From assembly GCA_900544095.1 (NCBI GenBank), contig UQTV01000004.1, forward strand, positions 1 through 64,000: DNA of 64,000 nt, given 5' to 3'. This document shows positions 1-8,000 of this stretch, piece by piece. The stretch is from an uncultured Collinsella sp. (GTDB lineage Bacteria; Actinomycetota; Coriobacteriia; Coriobacteriales; Coriobacteriaceae). A model generated the notes under the pieces. It was given only the letters and a program-made list of their open reading frames with translations, was not told where the DNA came from and did no database searches. Made by a program: the position numbers and the translations under genes. The stretch's first letter is position 1; every line of letters starts with the position of its first letter.

Positions 1-126
1 CCGGCGCGCCACGGGTCAAGATGCACTAGGCCTGGACGAAGTCCGGGCCCGCGCCTTTAGACGCGAGCCCGGGGCCCGTGGGTTATACCCTAAGAGCAAA
101 CCACCCTTTTTAAGGGTGGTTCTGAT
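1..126 (+). mobile_element. Right end of an IS200/IS605-type element (transposase lies left of the window)
   Basis: These bases match the segment that follows the transposase of the intact element at 26,088-26,225. Shared landmarks are the phrase CACGGGTCAA, the GCGCCTTTAGACGCG hairpin, TACACCCTAAGAGCAAACCACC and the final AGGGTGGTT hairpin followed by TGATTT. This is the subterminal hairpin end that IS200/IS605 TnpA recognises. The transposase itself would lie upstream of base 1. The end is inferred by comparison, so the exact cut site is uncertain. Confidence 0.8.
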
Positions 127-129
127 TTT

Positions 130-413
130 GCATGTCTACCTGGGGAAACGACCTAATTATTCCCGTATACCCCTACTGAGCGGTATGGCGGAGTATTCGG
201 CGGTACGGGAATAATTGGGCCCTGCGGGAATAATTCACAATTCGGGTTCCCCGAGGGGCGATTTCGAGCGGGCGAAACTAAGTTGAAACTGCGGGGTCAA
301 TTCAAGCCCTCCTTGATTGCATTCGCCTAGGTCAACAAACGGGAATAAATAAACGCGAAAATCGGTTTACGCAGTTTCGGTAACCCCGAATGCCGCCGAA
401 TGACGCCGTGTAT
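130..413. repeat. Dispersed non-coding repeat, copy A (GGGAATAATT family)
   Basis: This stretch aligns over about 285 bases with 17,634-17,922, at roughly 85-90% identity by eye. Both copies start with TCTACCTGG just after a hairpin, and both carry CAATTATTCCCGT or its near-match, GTACGGGAATAATT and GCGGGAATAATTCACAATTCGG, ending around GCCGCCGAATRACGCCGTGTAT. The decamer GGGAATAATT recurs in both orientations, and two more related copies lie just beyond (near 435 and 477). There is no conserved reading frame. Its role is unknown; a regulatory or mobile non-coding element is possible. Confidence 0.75.
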
Positions 414-549
414 CTTGCCGTATTTGAGCACGCAATTATTCCCCCTAACGGTTCTTCCGGGACGTCGATTTCGTACGGGAATAATGGAACAGCTCTCGGA
501 GAACCGGAGGCTGTTCGTAAGGAAATATCAATTTGCCTGGGGAAATGTC

Positions 550-714
550 AGAAAGAGGTCTTCCAATCGCCACGACCAGGCCCCTCACGCTCGGGTCCAG
601 CACGCACCAGTCCATGATCAGGTCAATGTTGGCGATGACCACGCCAAGGACTCCCTACAAGATCGTGCGCGCCAGTCGCCAGTACCACTCGTTGCTTGCC
701 AGAAACTCGTTCAA
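550..714 (-). pseudogene. Broken phage holin-like gene
   Basis: Read from a TTG at 714 behind a GGAAAGG ribosome site, the frame gives LNEFLASNEWYWRLARTIL, an in-frame TAG at 655-657, and then GVLGVVIANIDLIMDW and VRGLVVA. The hydrophobic small-protein pattern and its position directly downstream of the 72-residue gene resemble the small membrane proteins of phage lysis cassettes. The nonsense codon, and the loss of similarity to anything membrane-like below about 550, show that it is dead. The family assignment is inferred from pattern and context only. Confidence 0.45.
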
Positions 715-715
715 G

Positions 716-934
716 TCAGCCCACCTTTCCCTTCAAGGACTCGATGTCGTGCTTCGCGACAGTCATGTCCTGCTCGAGCACGTAGGTGCGCTCCAGGACC
801 TGGTTGTGCTTCTCGACCTTCTTCGTGAGGGCGTCGAGCTTGACCTCCATGACGGCTCTGCTCTTAGAGTTGGAAAGGATCACCCCAATCAGCGTTACGA
901 CACCAGTAATGCACGCCACGATGATTGACTCCAT
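716..934 (-). CDS. Small phage-type membrane protein (lysis-module relic)
   Basis: This 72-residue protein has one N-terminal membrane segment (about residues 5-22, IIVACITGVVTLIGVILS) followed by a charged helical tail of about 45 residues with heptad character. That is the layout of XhlA/hemolysin-like and other accessory proteins encoded beside phage holins. Its stop codon abuts the start of the broken holin-like gene downstream. No other phage gene lies nearby, so this is probably the remains of a prophage lysis module. It may still be expressed, but a function in isolation is doubtful. Confidence 0.5.
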   Translation of the reverse strand: MESIIVACITGVVTLIGVILSNSKSRAVMEVKLDALTKKVEKHNQVLERTYVLEQDMTVAKHDIESLKGKVG

Positions 935-1065
935 AAAAGAACTGCCTCCCGAGATCGACTTTTCGTTCTCGGGAGACAGTGTCCGACCGTGTCACAAGTA
1001 CGCAGATTATGCTCGGAGTTGTCGCTTGACCTCACGTTCTTCTATGCATGATGTCGAGCTGCTTT

Positions 1066-2163
1066 CTACTCATTATCTGAGGTTATAAGGACGCGTGGAA
1101 TCGCCTCTTCGCTCGGAACCATCTTCTTCACCAGTGCAAAGCACTCAGCAAAGTCGTCGCCTGGCAGGCAAAAGACCCTATGCTTCTTTGTTCCATTGGG
1201 ATATGCGACGGCAAACGTCGTTGAACCTATGTCGGTAACAAACTCCTCGTCATCTAGCTCTAGGATACCGGCGACCTTCTCGGCAACTTCATCGAACAGC
1301 GCACGATAGCCAAGGCCGCTTGGCTGGTATGCCCAGCTCATCGGCAAGTTATGCTCTGACATCTTACGAGGCTTGTATTTGTAGCTGATCCAATCGGGTG
1401 TGATGACAACCATGTCGGTGAATGCTTCATCAACGCTACAAAAGCCCGATTCGCCCTTGATGACGATGCGGGACATCGTAGGCATGCTAACTACAGGCAG
1501 GTGCTTGTACTCCTCAAAGAATGGATCCTCTGAGTCATCATCAGGTTCTTGGTCATAAACAGTCAGGAGCCCTCGGTCCTCTAAGTAGTCAAGCATGGCT
1601 TCAATCACATCACGTTCATCCTGCCATTCCATAGTTTGGAAGTATTCGAGATCCTCCACAGGCCTCGCATGGTCAGGAAACCAGTGGTTGAGAATTCGGG
1701 TTGTTTGTCGATCTAGTTCTCTTTCGAGCTCGTGCCTCTTATCCCAGTTTAGACCCTTGTACTCAGCTTCAGAAATGCCATGGATGAGTAGCGTATCAAT
1801 AAGTTGCCGATAGGAGCCTAGCCGTAACTGCTCCGCAAGTTTGTATGGGAATTGCTTTGGATTCAGATAGTGTTCGCGCCAGTAGTCAAGGACTCCCTCT
1901 TCTTTCATGATGTCGAGATTGAGCGTCCATGCGTAGCGACCTGCAAGATAGTCTGGATAGACGTCGAGCTTCTTTGCAATCTGATCCAGCAATTCGGGAC
2001 GTATTGTTCCCGACTTCACCGCACGAAGTATGGTTTTCTCTGTTCTGTCAATGTCGGCATCAGCTCCAAGCTTACGTATGCTCGAGTCAAGCCGGTGTAT
2101 CACCCACTTAAACCACTCGGGGTCAATTTTCTCTCCAAAAGCATCAACTTCAGCATTGTTCAT
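1066..2163 (-). CDS. Unknown protein with N-terminal HTH-like segment
   Basis: This is a soluble acidic protein of 365 residues. I chose the ATG at 2,163 because AAAGGAGT sits seven bases upstream; the open frame extends further but has no better start. Residues about 10-75 look like a Cro/CI- or TetR-like helix-turn-helix: a helix around IRKLGADADIDRTEKTILRA, then GTIRPELLDQIAKKLDVYPDYLAGR. The rest is alpha/beta without a motif I recognise, and the C-terminal half is rich in aromatic and acidic residues. It is transcribed divergently from the gene at 2,329. I cannot name a function; a DNA-binding or host-takeover role would be speculation. Confidence 0.55.
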   Translation of the reverse strand: MNNAEVDAFGEKIDPEWFKWVIHRLDSSIRKLGADADIDRTEKTILRAVKSGTIRPELLDQIAKKLDVYPDYLAGRYAWTLNLDIMKEEGVLDYWREHYLNPKQFPYKLAEQLRLGSYRQLIDTLLIHGISEAEYKGLNWDKRHELERELDRQTTRILNHWFPDHARPVEDLEYFQTMEWQDERDVIEAMLDYLEDRGLLTVYDQEPDDDSEDPFFEEYKHLPVVSMPTMSRIVIKGESGFCSVDEAFTDMVVITPDWISYKYKPRKMSEHNLPMSWAYQPSGLGYRALFDEVAEKVAGILELDDEEFVTDIGSTTFAVAYPNGTKKHRVFCLPGDDFAECFALVKKMVPSEEAIPRVLITSDNE

Positions 2164-2328
2164 CTTGACTCCTTTAGTACGGACATTTTGGTTCCATAAT
2201 GGCTGTTCACAGAACGCAACACTTCGTACTACCATGCATTATGCGGCCACAAGGTACGGACATCAAGCCGTGTAATCAATGCAAAACACTAACGGGCTCC
2301 ATGTGAGCCCGAGAACGGAGAACTAACA

Positions 2329-2676
2329 ATGGCGACTAACACGCTGGTACCGCATTACGAGGACAATGACATGGATCGCAAGGATCTCGCCGACTTCGCC
2401 AAGCAGAGCATGGATAAGGCCATGGACACCAATCGCTCTGTTGCCATGCGCCAGATGGAAGTCCTGAGCATGCAGACCGACGAGACGCAGGCCCTGCTCC
2501 AGAGCGGCAATCTGACCGACGAACAGTTCGATAAGGTCATGCAGGAGTCTGAGAAGATTCGACAGGCAATGTCCGATACCACGACGAAGCTGCATAAGTC
2601 GAACTTCGAGTTGGTTGTGAGCACCTGTGCCGTGCTGTTCTTTGGCGGTCTGTTTTTTACGCTTCGCGCCGCTTAG
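2329..2676 (+). CDS. Unknown helical protein with C-terminal membrane anchor
   Basis: The protein has 115 residues. The first 90 are strongly helical and charged, rich in Met, Gln and Asp. A single C-terminal hydrophobic segment (about residues 96-113, LVVSTCAVLFFGGLFFTL) would leave the bulk in the cytoplasm as a tail-anchored protein. GGAG lies about ten bases before the ATG. A strong intrinsic terminator follows directly, so the gene is its own transcription unit, divergent from the HTH-like gene to its left. I do not recognise a family. The layout is reminiscent of small effectors in defence loci, but that is only an impression. Confidence 0.55.
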   Translation: MATNTLVPHYEDNDMDRKDLADFAKQSMDKAMDTNRSVAMRQMEVLSMQTDETQALLQSGNLTDEQFDKVMQESEKIRQAMSDTTTKLHKSNFELVVSTCAVLFFGGLFFTLRAA

Positions 2677-2680
2677 CCGG

Positions 2681-2724
2681 CATGTATGAGGGGTGATTAA
2701 TCCATTGTCCCTCATACATGTTTT
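2681..2724 (+). terminator. Intrinsic terminator
   Basis: CATGTATGAGGG (2,681-2,692) pairs with CCCTCATACATG (2,709-2,720) and is followed by TTTT. It sits just after the stop codon of the preceding plus-strand gene, and it also lies at the 3' end of the leftward operon. Confidence 0.8.
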
Positions 2725-2870
2725 CATGCCGAGATGTTGCATTCCAACGTGCTTGCAGCATCTATGCGGAAGTGCGCGTGTTCCGTCTTGCTGCTGGCCC
2801 ACACCGTGCCATATCCGACGACAAGTCCCTCATTGGGAAAGATGGTCGCAACTCTATCGTCCGTCTTCAT
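2724..2870 (-). CDS. Small open reading frame at the end of the mcrBC operon
   Basis: This is a 48-residue frame reading from ATG at 2,870 to TGA at 2,724-2,726, beginning MKTDDRVATIFPNEG and ending TLECNISA. It starts 33 bases after the stop codon of the DUF6508 gene, in the same direction. The ribosome site is weak. The residue composition looks protein-like, but no family is recognised. It could be the last cistron of the operon or a decayed 3' remnant. Confidence 0.35.
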   Translation of the reverse strand: MKTDDRVATIFPNEGLVVGYGTVWASSKTEHAHFRIDAASTLECNISA

Positions 2871-2902
2871 CGCTGTGTATCTCAATGGTGAGGCTCAAGT
2901 TG

Positions 2903-3328
2903 TTACTCATCGCTGCCTTTGTCATCAATCTCGCGCAGACGCAAAAGCCAGCGTCTCATGCTCCCGCCCCCAAAGAAGCCGAGCAGTGCTCCATCGCAGA
3001 AGCGTTCTGCTCTCACGGCTCCGAGCAGAAGCGCCATCACCGCCTGGCCGTCGAGTTCCGATACATCTGCCCCAGACATTGCTTGGCTGCCCCACTCGAG
3101 TCCGTTGCGTCCAAGTATGTCGCGGTAATGCGTGAGCTCGTACTCGGGATGCTCGTCGACAAAGTCGTAGATTGCCTGTTCAACGTCAGCAACTGTCGTT
3201 CCGTAATTCACGTAGGGCATCTTGTTTGGGTTGTTCATGGTGTTCTTGCTCTCTCGGTCTACAACCCGGTTGCCAAATCCCTCGGCATTCTCAATCGCAG
3301 GCAGATGTTTTGTCAGGCTCTCAAACAT
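2903..3328 (-). CDS. DUF6508 domain protein, third gene of the mcrBC operon
   Basis: The protein has 141 residues. Its second half carries the hallmarks I associate with DUF6508: a YDFVDEHPEYELTHYRDIL segment, then WGSQAMSGADVSELDGQ, the very conserved AVRAERFCDGALLGFF core and a C-terminal WLLRLREID helix. I chose the ATG at 3,328 because it overlaps the last codons of mcrC and has AGAGG just upstream, which suggests translational coupling. The biochemical role of the family is unknown. Placement in a restriction operon suggests an accessory role in defence, although such genes also travel independently. Confidence 0.7.
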   Translation of the reverse strand: MFESLTKHLPAIENAEGFGNRVVDRESKNTMNNPNKMPYVNYGTTVADVEQAIYDFVDEHPEYELTHYRDILGRNGLEWGSQAMSGADVSELDGQAVMALLLGAVRAERFCDGALLGFFGGGSMRRWLLRLREIDDKGSDE

Positions 3329-4406
3329 AAGCCGCCTCTTTTGAGAAATGAGCTTCAGCAATACCGTCGAGCTGCGAACGTATTGTCTCGAAGGGCTGGT
3401 TCAGGTCCAATGTCCTCACGCTTATCTGGTTACCGCTCATCTGATACACACCATCAGGCTGCACGTCTTCGTCGGTCTTGGCGTAGAGCAGCATGCCCGA
3501 CACGCTATGCTGCTCGTGAGTGCTGGCGAGCTCCGCTTCCTTGTTTTTCACGTAGGTGAAGATCTGGTACAGGTTGCCGGAGTGGACGCTTTGCCTGTCG
3601 AACTGCTGTTGCGTCGTGTGACTGTAGTACTTCGCGTCGATGATGAGGACGGTCCTGCCTCGTGTGAGCGTTATGTCGGTGTGCATGGCGGGGAGCATGT
3701 CATCGAAGCTGTCGTCGAGCGCCCAGCTGATGTACGGCGCCCCCGCGGAAAGCTCTGGGTGCTCACGTCTGTAGTACTCAAGGATGAACTTCTCGTACAG
3801 GTGGCTCATTCGCTGCTCGTCGAGGAAGTCCATCATGCGGAGACTCCCGCTCTCCCGCGTCTGGAGAAGGCCCTTCACGACCAGCCAGCACACGTTCATG
3901 AGCATGCGATAAGTCTGGTTGTTCCGGTCGAAGCGCATGTGCCAGTCTTCGCCCGAAAGGTTCACGTCTTCCACGTCCACGAAGTACGGAAGCAGCCGTC
4001 TAAGTGCCTTCTTGCGCGCCTTGTCGATGTCCGAGCGAATCAAGAGCATGATCGTCGCCTTGAGGATGCGGTTCATGCGCGTGTCCGTGCTGAACTCGTC
4101 GTAGCTGCAAACCAGCTGCCTGCGCAGAATCGAGCGCGTCTTCAAGGATTCGGACAGCTCAATCTTGCCCCTCGGTGAGGAGAGCATATCCTTGCGGTCG
4201 ACGTACTCTCGGCCAAGGCCGCGCTTGAGCTGCAGGCTTACGCCCCGTGACAGTATCTCGGCGAGGAGGTCGGCGGTGTTGTCGAACTCCTCGGCTGCGA
4301 TGTCGCGGTAGCCCTGCCCTTGCAGCGTCTGGAACGCATAGGCGAGCATGTGGTAGATGTTCTGTATCCGGATCACCGGATTGACCTGCGCAACTTGCTG
4401 GCCCAC
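3321..4406 (-). CDS. mcrC: McrC, nuclease subunit of a McrBC-type restriction system
   Basis: The protein has 361 residues with the two-part layout of McrC. An N-terminal helical/beta region (ending near residue 230) contacts the McrB ring, and a C-terminal PD-(D/E)xK nuclease has Asp at about 244 (AMHTDITL) and the IIDAKYY motif at about 255-261. It starts with GTG inside the 3' end of mcrB (a 34-base overlap), and its own stop overlaps the DUF6508 start, so the three genes form a tight operon. McrC cuts DNA when the McrB motor, bound at modified sites, translocates. A downstream GTG at about 4,376 is an alternative start. Confidence 0.9.
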   Translation of the reverse strand: MGQQVAQVNPVIRIQNIYHMLAYAFQTLQGQGYRDIAAEEFDNTADLLAEILSRGVSLQLKRGLGREYVDRKDMLSSPRGKIELSESLKTRSILRRQLVCSYDEFSTDTRMNRILKATIMLLIRSDIDKARKKALRRLLPYFVDVEDVNLSGEDWHMRFDRNNQTYRMLMNVCWLVVKGLLQTRESGSLRMMDFLDEQRMSHLYEKFILEYYRREHPELSAGAPYISWALDDSFDDMLPAMHTDITLTRGRTVLIIDAKYYSHTTQQQFDRQSVHSGNLYQIFTYVKNKEAELASTHEQHSVSGMLLYAKTDEDVQPDGVYQMSGNQISVRTLDLNQPFETIRSQLDGIAEAHFSKEAAYV

Positions 4407-6553
4407 TCGTCGACCTTGGTAGGCTCGTCGAACCAGTACTCGCGCAACATCGGCACGAGCTCGTAGTTGACGATTGCCGAGAGTTTATCGTCCGTTACGT
4501 CGTCCGGGGACATGCGGCAGAAGTAGCTATGGCCGATGCAGAAGCCGTCTCCCAGCGACTCGTCGGACGCGATCGCCTCGTTCAGCTTCACGACGCAGGA
4601 GATGAGCCTATCGAACTTCTCGCTGGCAAGTCCCTCCTGATAGGCGATGAAGCTCTCCGTGTCGAAGGCGGGACGGAGGTCGAAGAACGCGAAGCGGCGG
4701 CGCAGGGCGTAGTCGAGCATGGCGAGCGAGCGGTCCGCTGTGTTCATCATTCCAATGAGGTATACGTTGCTCGGGACGTAGAACAGCTCGTGTGAGTAGA
4801 GGAGCTGCAGCGTGTTCCTGGGCCCGCGCTTGTCGTTCTCGATGAGCATGAACAGCTCGCCGAAGATCTTCGAGAGGTTGCCACGGTTGATTTCGTCGAT
4901 GATGAAGAAGTAGTCGTTGTCAGAATCGTCCTTCGCATTCTTGCAGAAGTTGTAGAACGCGCCCTTCTCGAGGTCGAAGCCCTGCGCGTTCGGGCGGAAC
5001 CCCTCTATGAAGTCCTCGTAGCTGTAGCTCTGGTGGAACTGCACCATCATCACACGCTCGGCGTCCTTCACGCCCATCATGGAGTAGGCCAGGCGCTTTG
5101 CGGCGAAGGTCTTGCCTACGCCTGGGGCACCCTGCAGGATGATGTTCTTCTTCGCGCGCAGGACGTTGACGAGGGTCCTGTAGTGCTCGCCGTCCATGTA
5201 GACCTCCGAAAGGAAGTCCTCGGACGTGTACGCTGGGTATTCAACCTCCTCCGTGTCTTCCTCGACTTCGCCGCCTTCGTCCTCGAAGAACGAGTTGAGC
5301 TTCTCAACGAGGTCGGGATAGGCGGTGATGTCCGTCAGGGTCTTCACGGCGAGGAAGTCTTCCGTGTGCCACTCTCCTCTGTTCGTCCAGCGTACCCTGC
5401 GGGTGTTCGGATAGGAGTCGCCATTTTCGTCGAATTGGTAATCCCCCTCAACGATGCCGCGACCAATAATTACGCTGCGGCCCCGCTTAGCAAAGACAAC
5501 GTCGCCCGGCTTGATTTCGCGCGAGAACTGCCAGAGCGCGAGCGCGGAGTTCTTCTGCGAGTACTTGCTACTGTACAGGGTGCGCAGGTTCTTGCGGATG
5601 TCTTCCTTGCTGGCGTATTTCTCGACGTCGCCGAGCTTGCTCCAGCCGACGCCCATTACGCCACGTGCGTAGAAGTCATCCCACCTCGCGGCACCGTCTC
5701 CCGGGGAGTAGGTCCAGTAATGTGTGGTCTTGATCCCCTCGTCTCCAAGGGAATTTTCTTCCGCCTTCTCGGCTGCAGCCTTCTCGGCGACCTTCCTCTC
5801 GCGGTTGACGCGCTCAGACTCCACGAAGGCGGCAGCCGTCAGCGAGGGGAAGTCTGCATACGAGCACTCTTCGCTTCCGAGCTCCGACTTGATGGTGTCG
5901 CAAATGGCGAGGTAGCGATCTCCGTCATGAACTGGCGAGTCCTTCTCCTTCGGCACTATGCCGGCGATGGCGGTGCCAGCCTTTGCGACGTCGGCCATGA
6001 ACCAGCGGTTGCGCGAATCCAGGCTGATGAAGTTGTAGGGCCTCGCCCAGTAGAGGCCCATGGTGAGCTTCCAGCCAAGTGTGAACTGGATGACGGTGGT
6101 ATCGAATGCCTCGACGAAGGCCTTCCGGGTTTCCTCGTTGTCGTCGTCGGCCAGTGCAAGTTCGGCCTCGAACACGTGCCAGAGGTTATCGATGTCGTGC
6201 TCGCCGCGACGTTCGTCGTTGGCGAAGGCATAGAAGGTCGCGTTGAGGTTGTTGAGCACGGGGATGCCCTCGAAGTCCGTGGGCTGATCTGCCTCAATGT
6301 CGAACACCTCGGCGATGCCGGCGATGATCTTTTGCCGGTTTGCGTCTGTGATGCCCTTGTTGAAGAGGCCGAAGACGGTGAACGGATCGATGTCTTGCAG
6401 CTCATCTGCCTCAAGCTTAGGGAGACTCATCCCGATCGATTCATAGACAGTTGCTAGCTTGTTTATCAGATCGTCGCGCCTGTCTCGATAGGTCAGCAGC
6501 TTGTCAGATAACTCTTTATAAAAGCTAATCCAAGTAAATTTTGTGCTGGTCAT
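4373..6553 (-). CDS. mcrB: McrB, AAA+ GTPase of a McrBC-type restriction system
   Basis: This protein of about 726 residues has three parts. Residues 1-250 are a helical domain. Residues 275-420 form a beta-rich EVE/PUA-like module (HYWTYSPG, GVMGVGWSKLGD, PGDVVFAKRG), a plausible reader of modified bases. Residues 450-726 are the AAA+ motor, with Walker A GAPGVGKT near 475, Walker B FFIIDEINRGN near 552 and the McrB signature MNTADRS near 604. An acidic linker precedes the motor. I chose the ATG at 6,553; a GTG at 6,562 is possible. The EVE-like middle domain, in place of the classical McrB N-domain, suggests that the preferred modification differs from that of E. coli McrBC. Confidence 0.9.
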   Translation of the reverse strand: MTSTKFTWISFYKELSDKLLTYRDRRDDLINKLATVYESIGMSLPKLEADELQDIDPFTVFGLFNKGITDANRQKIIAGIAEVFDIEADQPTDFEGIPVLNNLNATFYAFANDERRGEHDIDNLWHVFEAELALADDDNEETRKAFVEAFDTTVIQFTLGWKLTMGLYWARPYNFISLDSRNRWFMADVAKAGTAIAGIVPKEKDSPVHDGDRYLAICDTIKSELGSEECSYADFPSLTAAAFVESERVNRERKVAEKAAAEKAEENSLGDEGIKTTHYWTYSPGDGAARWDDFYARGVMGVGWSKLGDVEKYASKEDIRKNLRTLYSSKYSQKNSALALWQFSREIKPGDVVFAKRGRSVIIGRGIVEGDYQFDENGDSYPNTRRVRWTNRGEWHTEDFLAVKTLTDITAYPDLVEKLNSFFEDEGGEVEEDTEEVEYPAYTSEDFLSEVYMDGEHYRTLVNVLRAKKNIILQGAPGVGKTFAAKRLAYSMMGVKDAERVMMVQFHQSYSYEDFIEGFRPNAQGFDLEKGAFYNFCKNAKDDSDNDYFFIIDEINRGNLSKIFGELFMLIENDKRGPRNTLQLLYSHELFYVPSNVYLIGMMNTADRSLAMLDYALRRRFAFFDLRPAFDTESFIAYQEGLASEKFDRLISCVVKLNEAIASDESLGDGFCIGHSYFCRMSPDDVTDDKLSAIVNYELVPMLREYWFDEPTKVDEWASKLRRSIR

Positions 6554-6929
6554 TATAGTCACTGCCTATCTTGTGCCTCTGCCGAGGCGCCTTGCTTGCA
6601 ATGTTTCTCCATATGCGTCTACATGCGCGACGGGTATCTTCATCGAATCTAAGTATACCAACGAGTATCTCTGCATCAATGTAATCCAATGCTTCGTCGA
6701 TATTGCGCCCATTTCTTACTACTCCGTCAATTACGCTGATAACGTTTCTTTTTAGCTCGGGATTAATGTTCAATAGACCGGTATTGAGAACAGGGATATT
6801 GCCAACTTTCTTGGGCAGAATCTCAAGCACACCGCCCCCACAGCTTCTGCCGTAAAGCTCCGTGAATGCGAACGCAATGCTGTTGTAATAGGCGATAATA
6901 GAACAGACGTTCGATAAAATAATATAGTA
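6525..6929 (-). pseudogene. C-terminal fragment of an N6-adenine DNA methyltransferase
   Basis: The frame opens just inside a hairpin at about 6,929 and reads AYYNSIAFAFTELYGRSCGG, then GVLEILPKKVGNIPVLN. The pattern NS...EL.GRS.GGGVLE....K...IPV is the familiar C-terminal signature of Eco57I/type II N6-adenine methylases. Catalytic motifs I and IV are missing, so it is a remnant. The fragment runs 29 bases into the start of mcrB, so the methylase was probably the first gene of this operon before truncation. Loss of a partner methylase would change what the McrBC system meets in its own genome. Confidence 0.65.
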
Positions 6930-6936
6930 TCAGATA

Positions 6937-6968
6937 GCGGGCACGGTTTCAATCGAATCCGTGCCCGC
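6937..6968. other. Hairpin at the truncation boundary
   Basis: GCGGGCACGG pairs perfectly with CCGTGCCCGC across a 12-base loop. Neither side has a proper T-run, so it is not a clean terminator. It lies exactly where the methylase fragment begins, which marks the junction between the McrBC block and the methyltransferase block. Confidence 0.6.
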
Positions 6969-7055
6969 TGCTGTATGCGTGTCCTTGCACGCCCAATATG
7001 CGCCGTAAAAGCCGTCTTCTTCGACGTCAAAGTGAATGCGCTTCGTTTTTGCCTC

Positions 7056-7886
7056 TCAAAATCTTATTTTCACGATTTGCATTTTCATCCCGTTGTCACC
7101 GACCCTTGCGAGAAACCGGAAAAAGCCGCTGACAGAAGGGTCTCTCAAATCGTTGTAGCCCAGCATATAGCCGCGACTTGTGACCTGCAGACGGCTGTCC
7201 CACGTGCCGATTTCCTTGGCGGCATCCGAAACCGCAAAATATGCCCCCACATCCTTGATTTTTGCGGTCTTTAGCCATGTTTTTGCGATCATCTTTACTG
7301 CCGTCCGATTGGCAGCATCAAAGACCAGCACACCGCCGGGGAAAGCGTCCGCCATCCCCCGCACCAGTTCCCGGACCTGCTGGGTCAGAAAGTAATAGAA
7401 CACCCCGGAGGCAAAGAACACCGCCCCGCGGGAGGCATCGATTTTGCTAAACCATGCGGTGTCTTTCAGGTCACAGGGGATATTTTGTTCTCGATCCCCG
7501 GCGGGCAGCAGCTGCTGTCGCAAGGCAATCACATCCGGGAAGTCCAGATTGTAGATCTTGCATCTACCGTTGTCGCAGGTTCTGCCGGTGTTGTCCAGCC
7601 CGCAGCCCAGATTGACCACCGCCGCATTGGGGTGGCCTTTCAGGTAATCCCGCACCTCGAAAGCAAGATCACTCTGCCGTGTGGCCACCTCCAGCGCACC
7701 AAAGCGCTGCATCAGGCTGCGGGAGTTTTTCTCTGCCTCTGAAAAGTCGTAGTCGATCCGGCCGAGCAGACGAACCGCTGTTTCATCCTTGTAAAGGTTC
7801 GGGTACAACTCCGTACACAGCTTCCGGGAATACAGCGGGAGGATCAGCGTCTCCTGCACGGTGTTTTTCTCAATTTTACATTTCAT
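7056..7886 (-). CDS. Class I SAM methyltransferase, leucine carboxyl methyltransferase (Tcm/PPM) type
   Basis: The protein has 276 residues. The SAM-binding motif I is VVNLGCGLDN near residue 90, followed by the acidic YNLDFPDV motif and the FFASGVFYYF strand typical of the LCMT/Tcm family of O-methyltransferases. Members methylate carboxyl groups or polyketide hydroxyls, and the substrate cannot be read from sequence. GGAAGAAA precedes the ATG. It is the last of three consecutive methyltransferase genes on this strand. Its more moderate GC and codon choice look like a Clostridia-type donor rather than the surrounding GC-rich genes, so recent transfer is likely. Confidence 0.8.
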   Translation of the reverse strand: MKCKIEKNTVQETLILPLYSRKLCTELYPNLYKDETAVRLLGRIDYDFSEAEKNSRSLMQRFGALEVATRQSDLAFEVRDYLKGHPNAAVVNLGCGLDNTGRTCDNGRCKIYNLDFPDVIALRQQLLPAGDREQNIPCDLKDTAWFSKIDASRGAVFFASGVFYYFLTQQVRELVRGMADAFPGGVLVFDAANRTAVKMIAKTWLKTAKIKDVGAYFAVSDAAKEIGTWDSRLQVTSRGYMLGYNDLRDPSVSGFFRFLARVGDNGMKMQIVKIRF

Positions 7887-8000
7887 AGGTTTCTTCCTTA
7901 GTGAATAAAAACTGTCATAATTGCCGCCAGCACAGCCACTATGACCGGCATGCCTAACTCATGTGCAGGATGGATGCAAAAATGCCCGTGCTTGATGCCC

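Noticed and set aside
5033..6457. A 474-codon plus-strand frame
   Set aside because: It is antisense to mcrB. No start signal and no recognisable domain.
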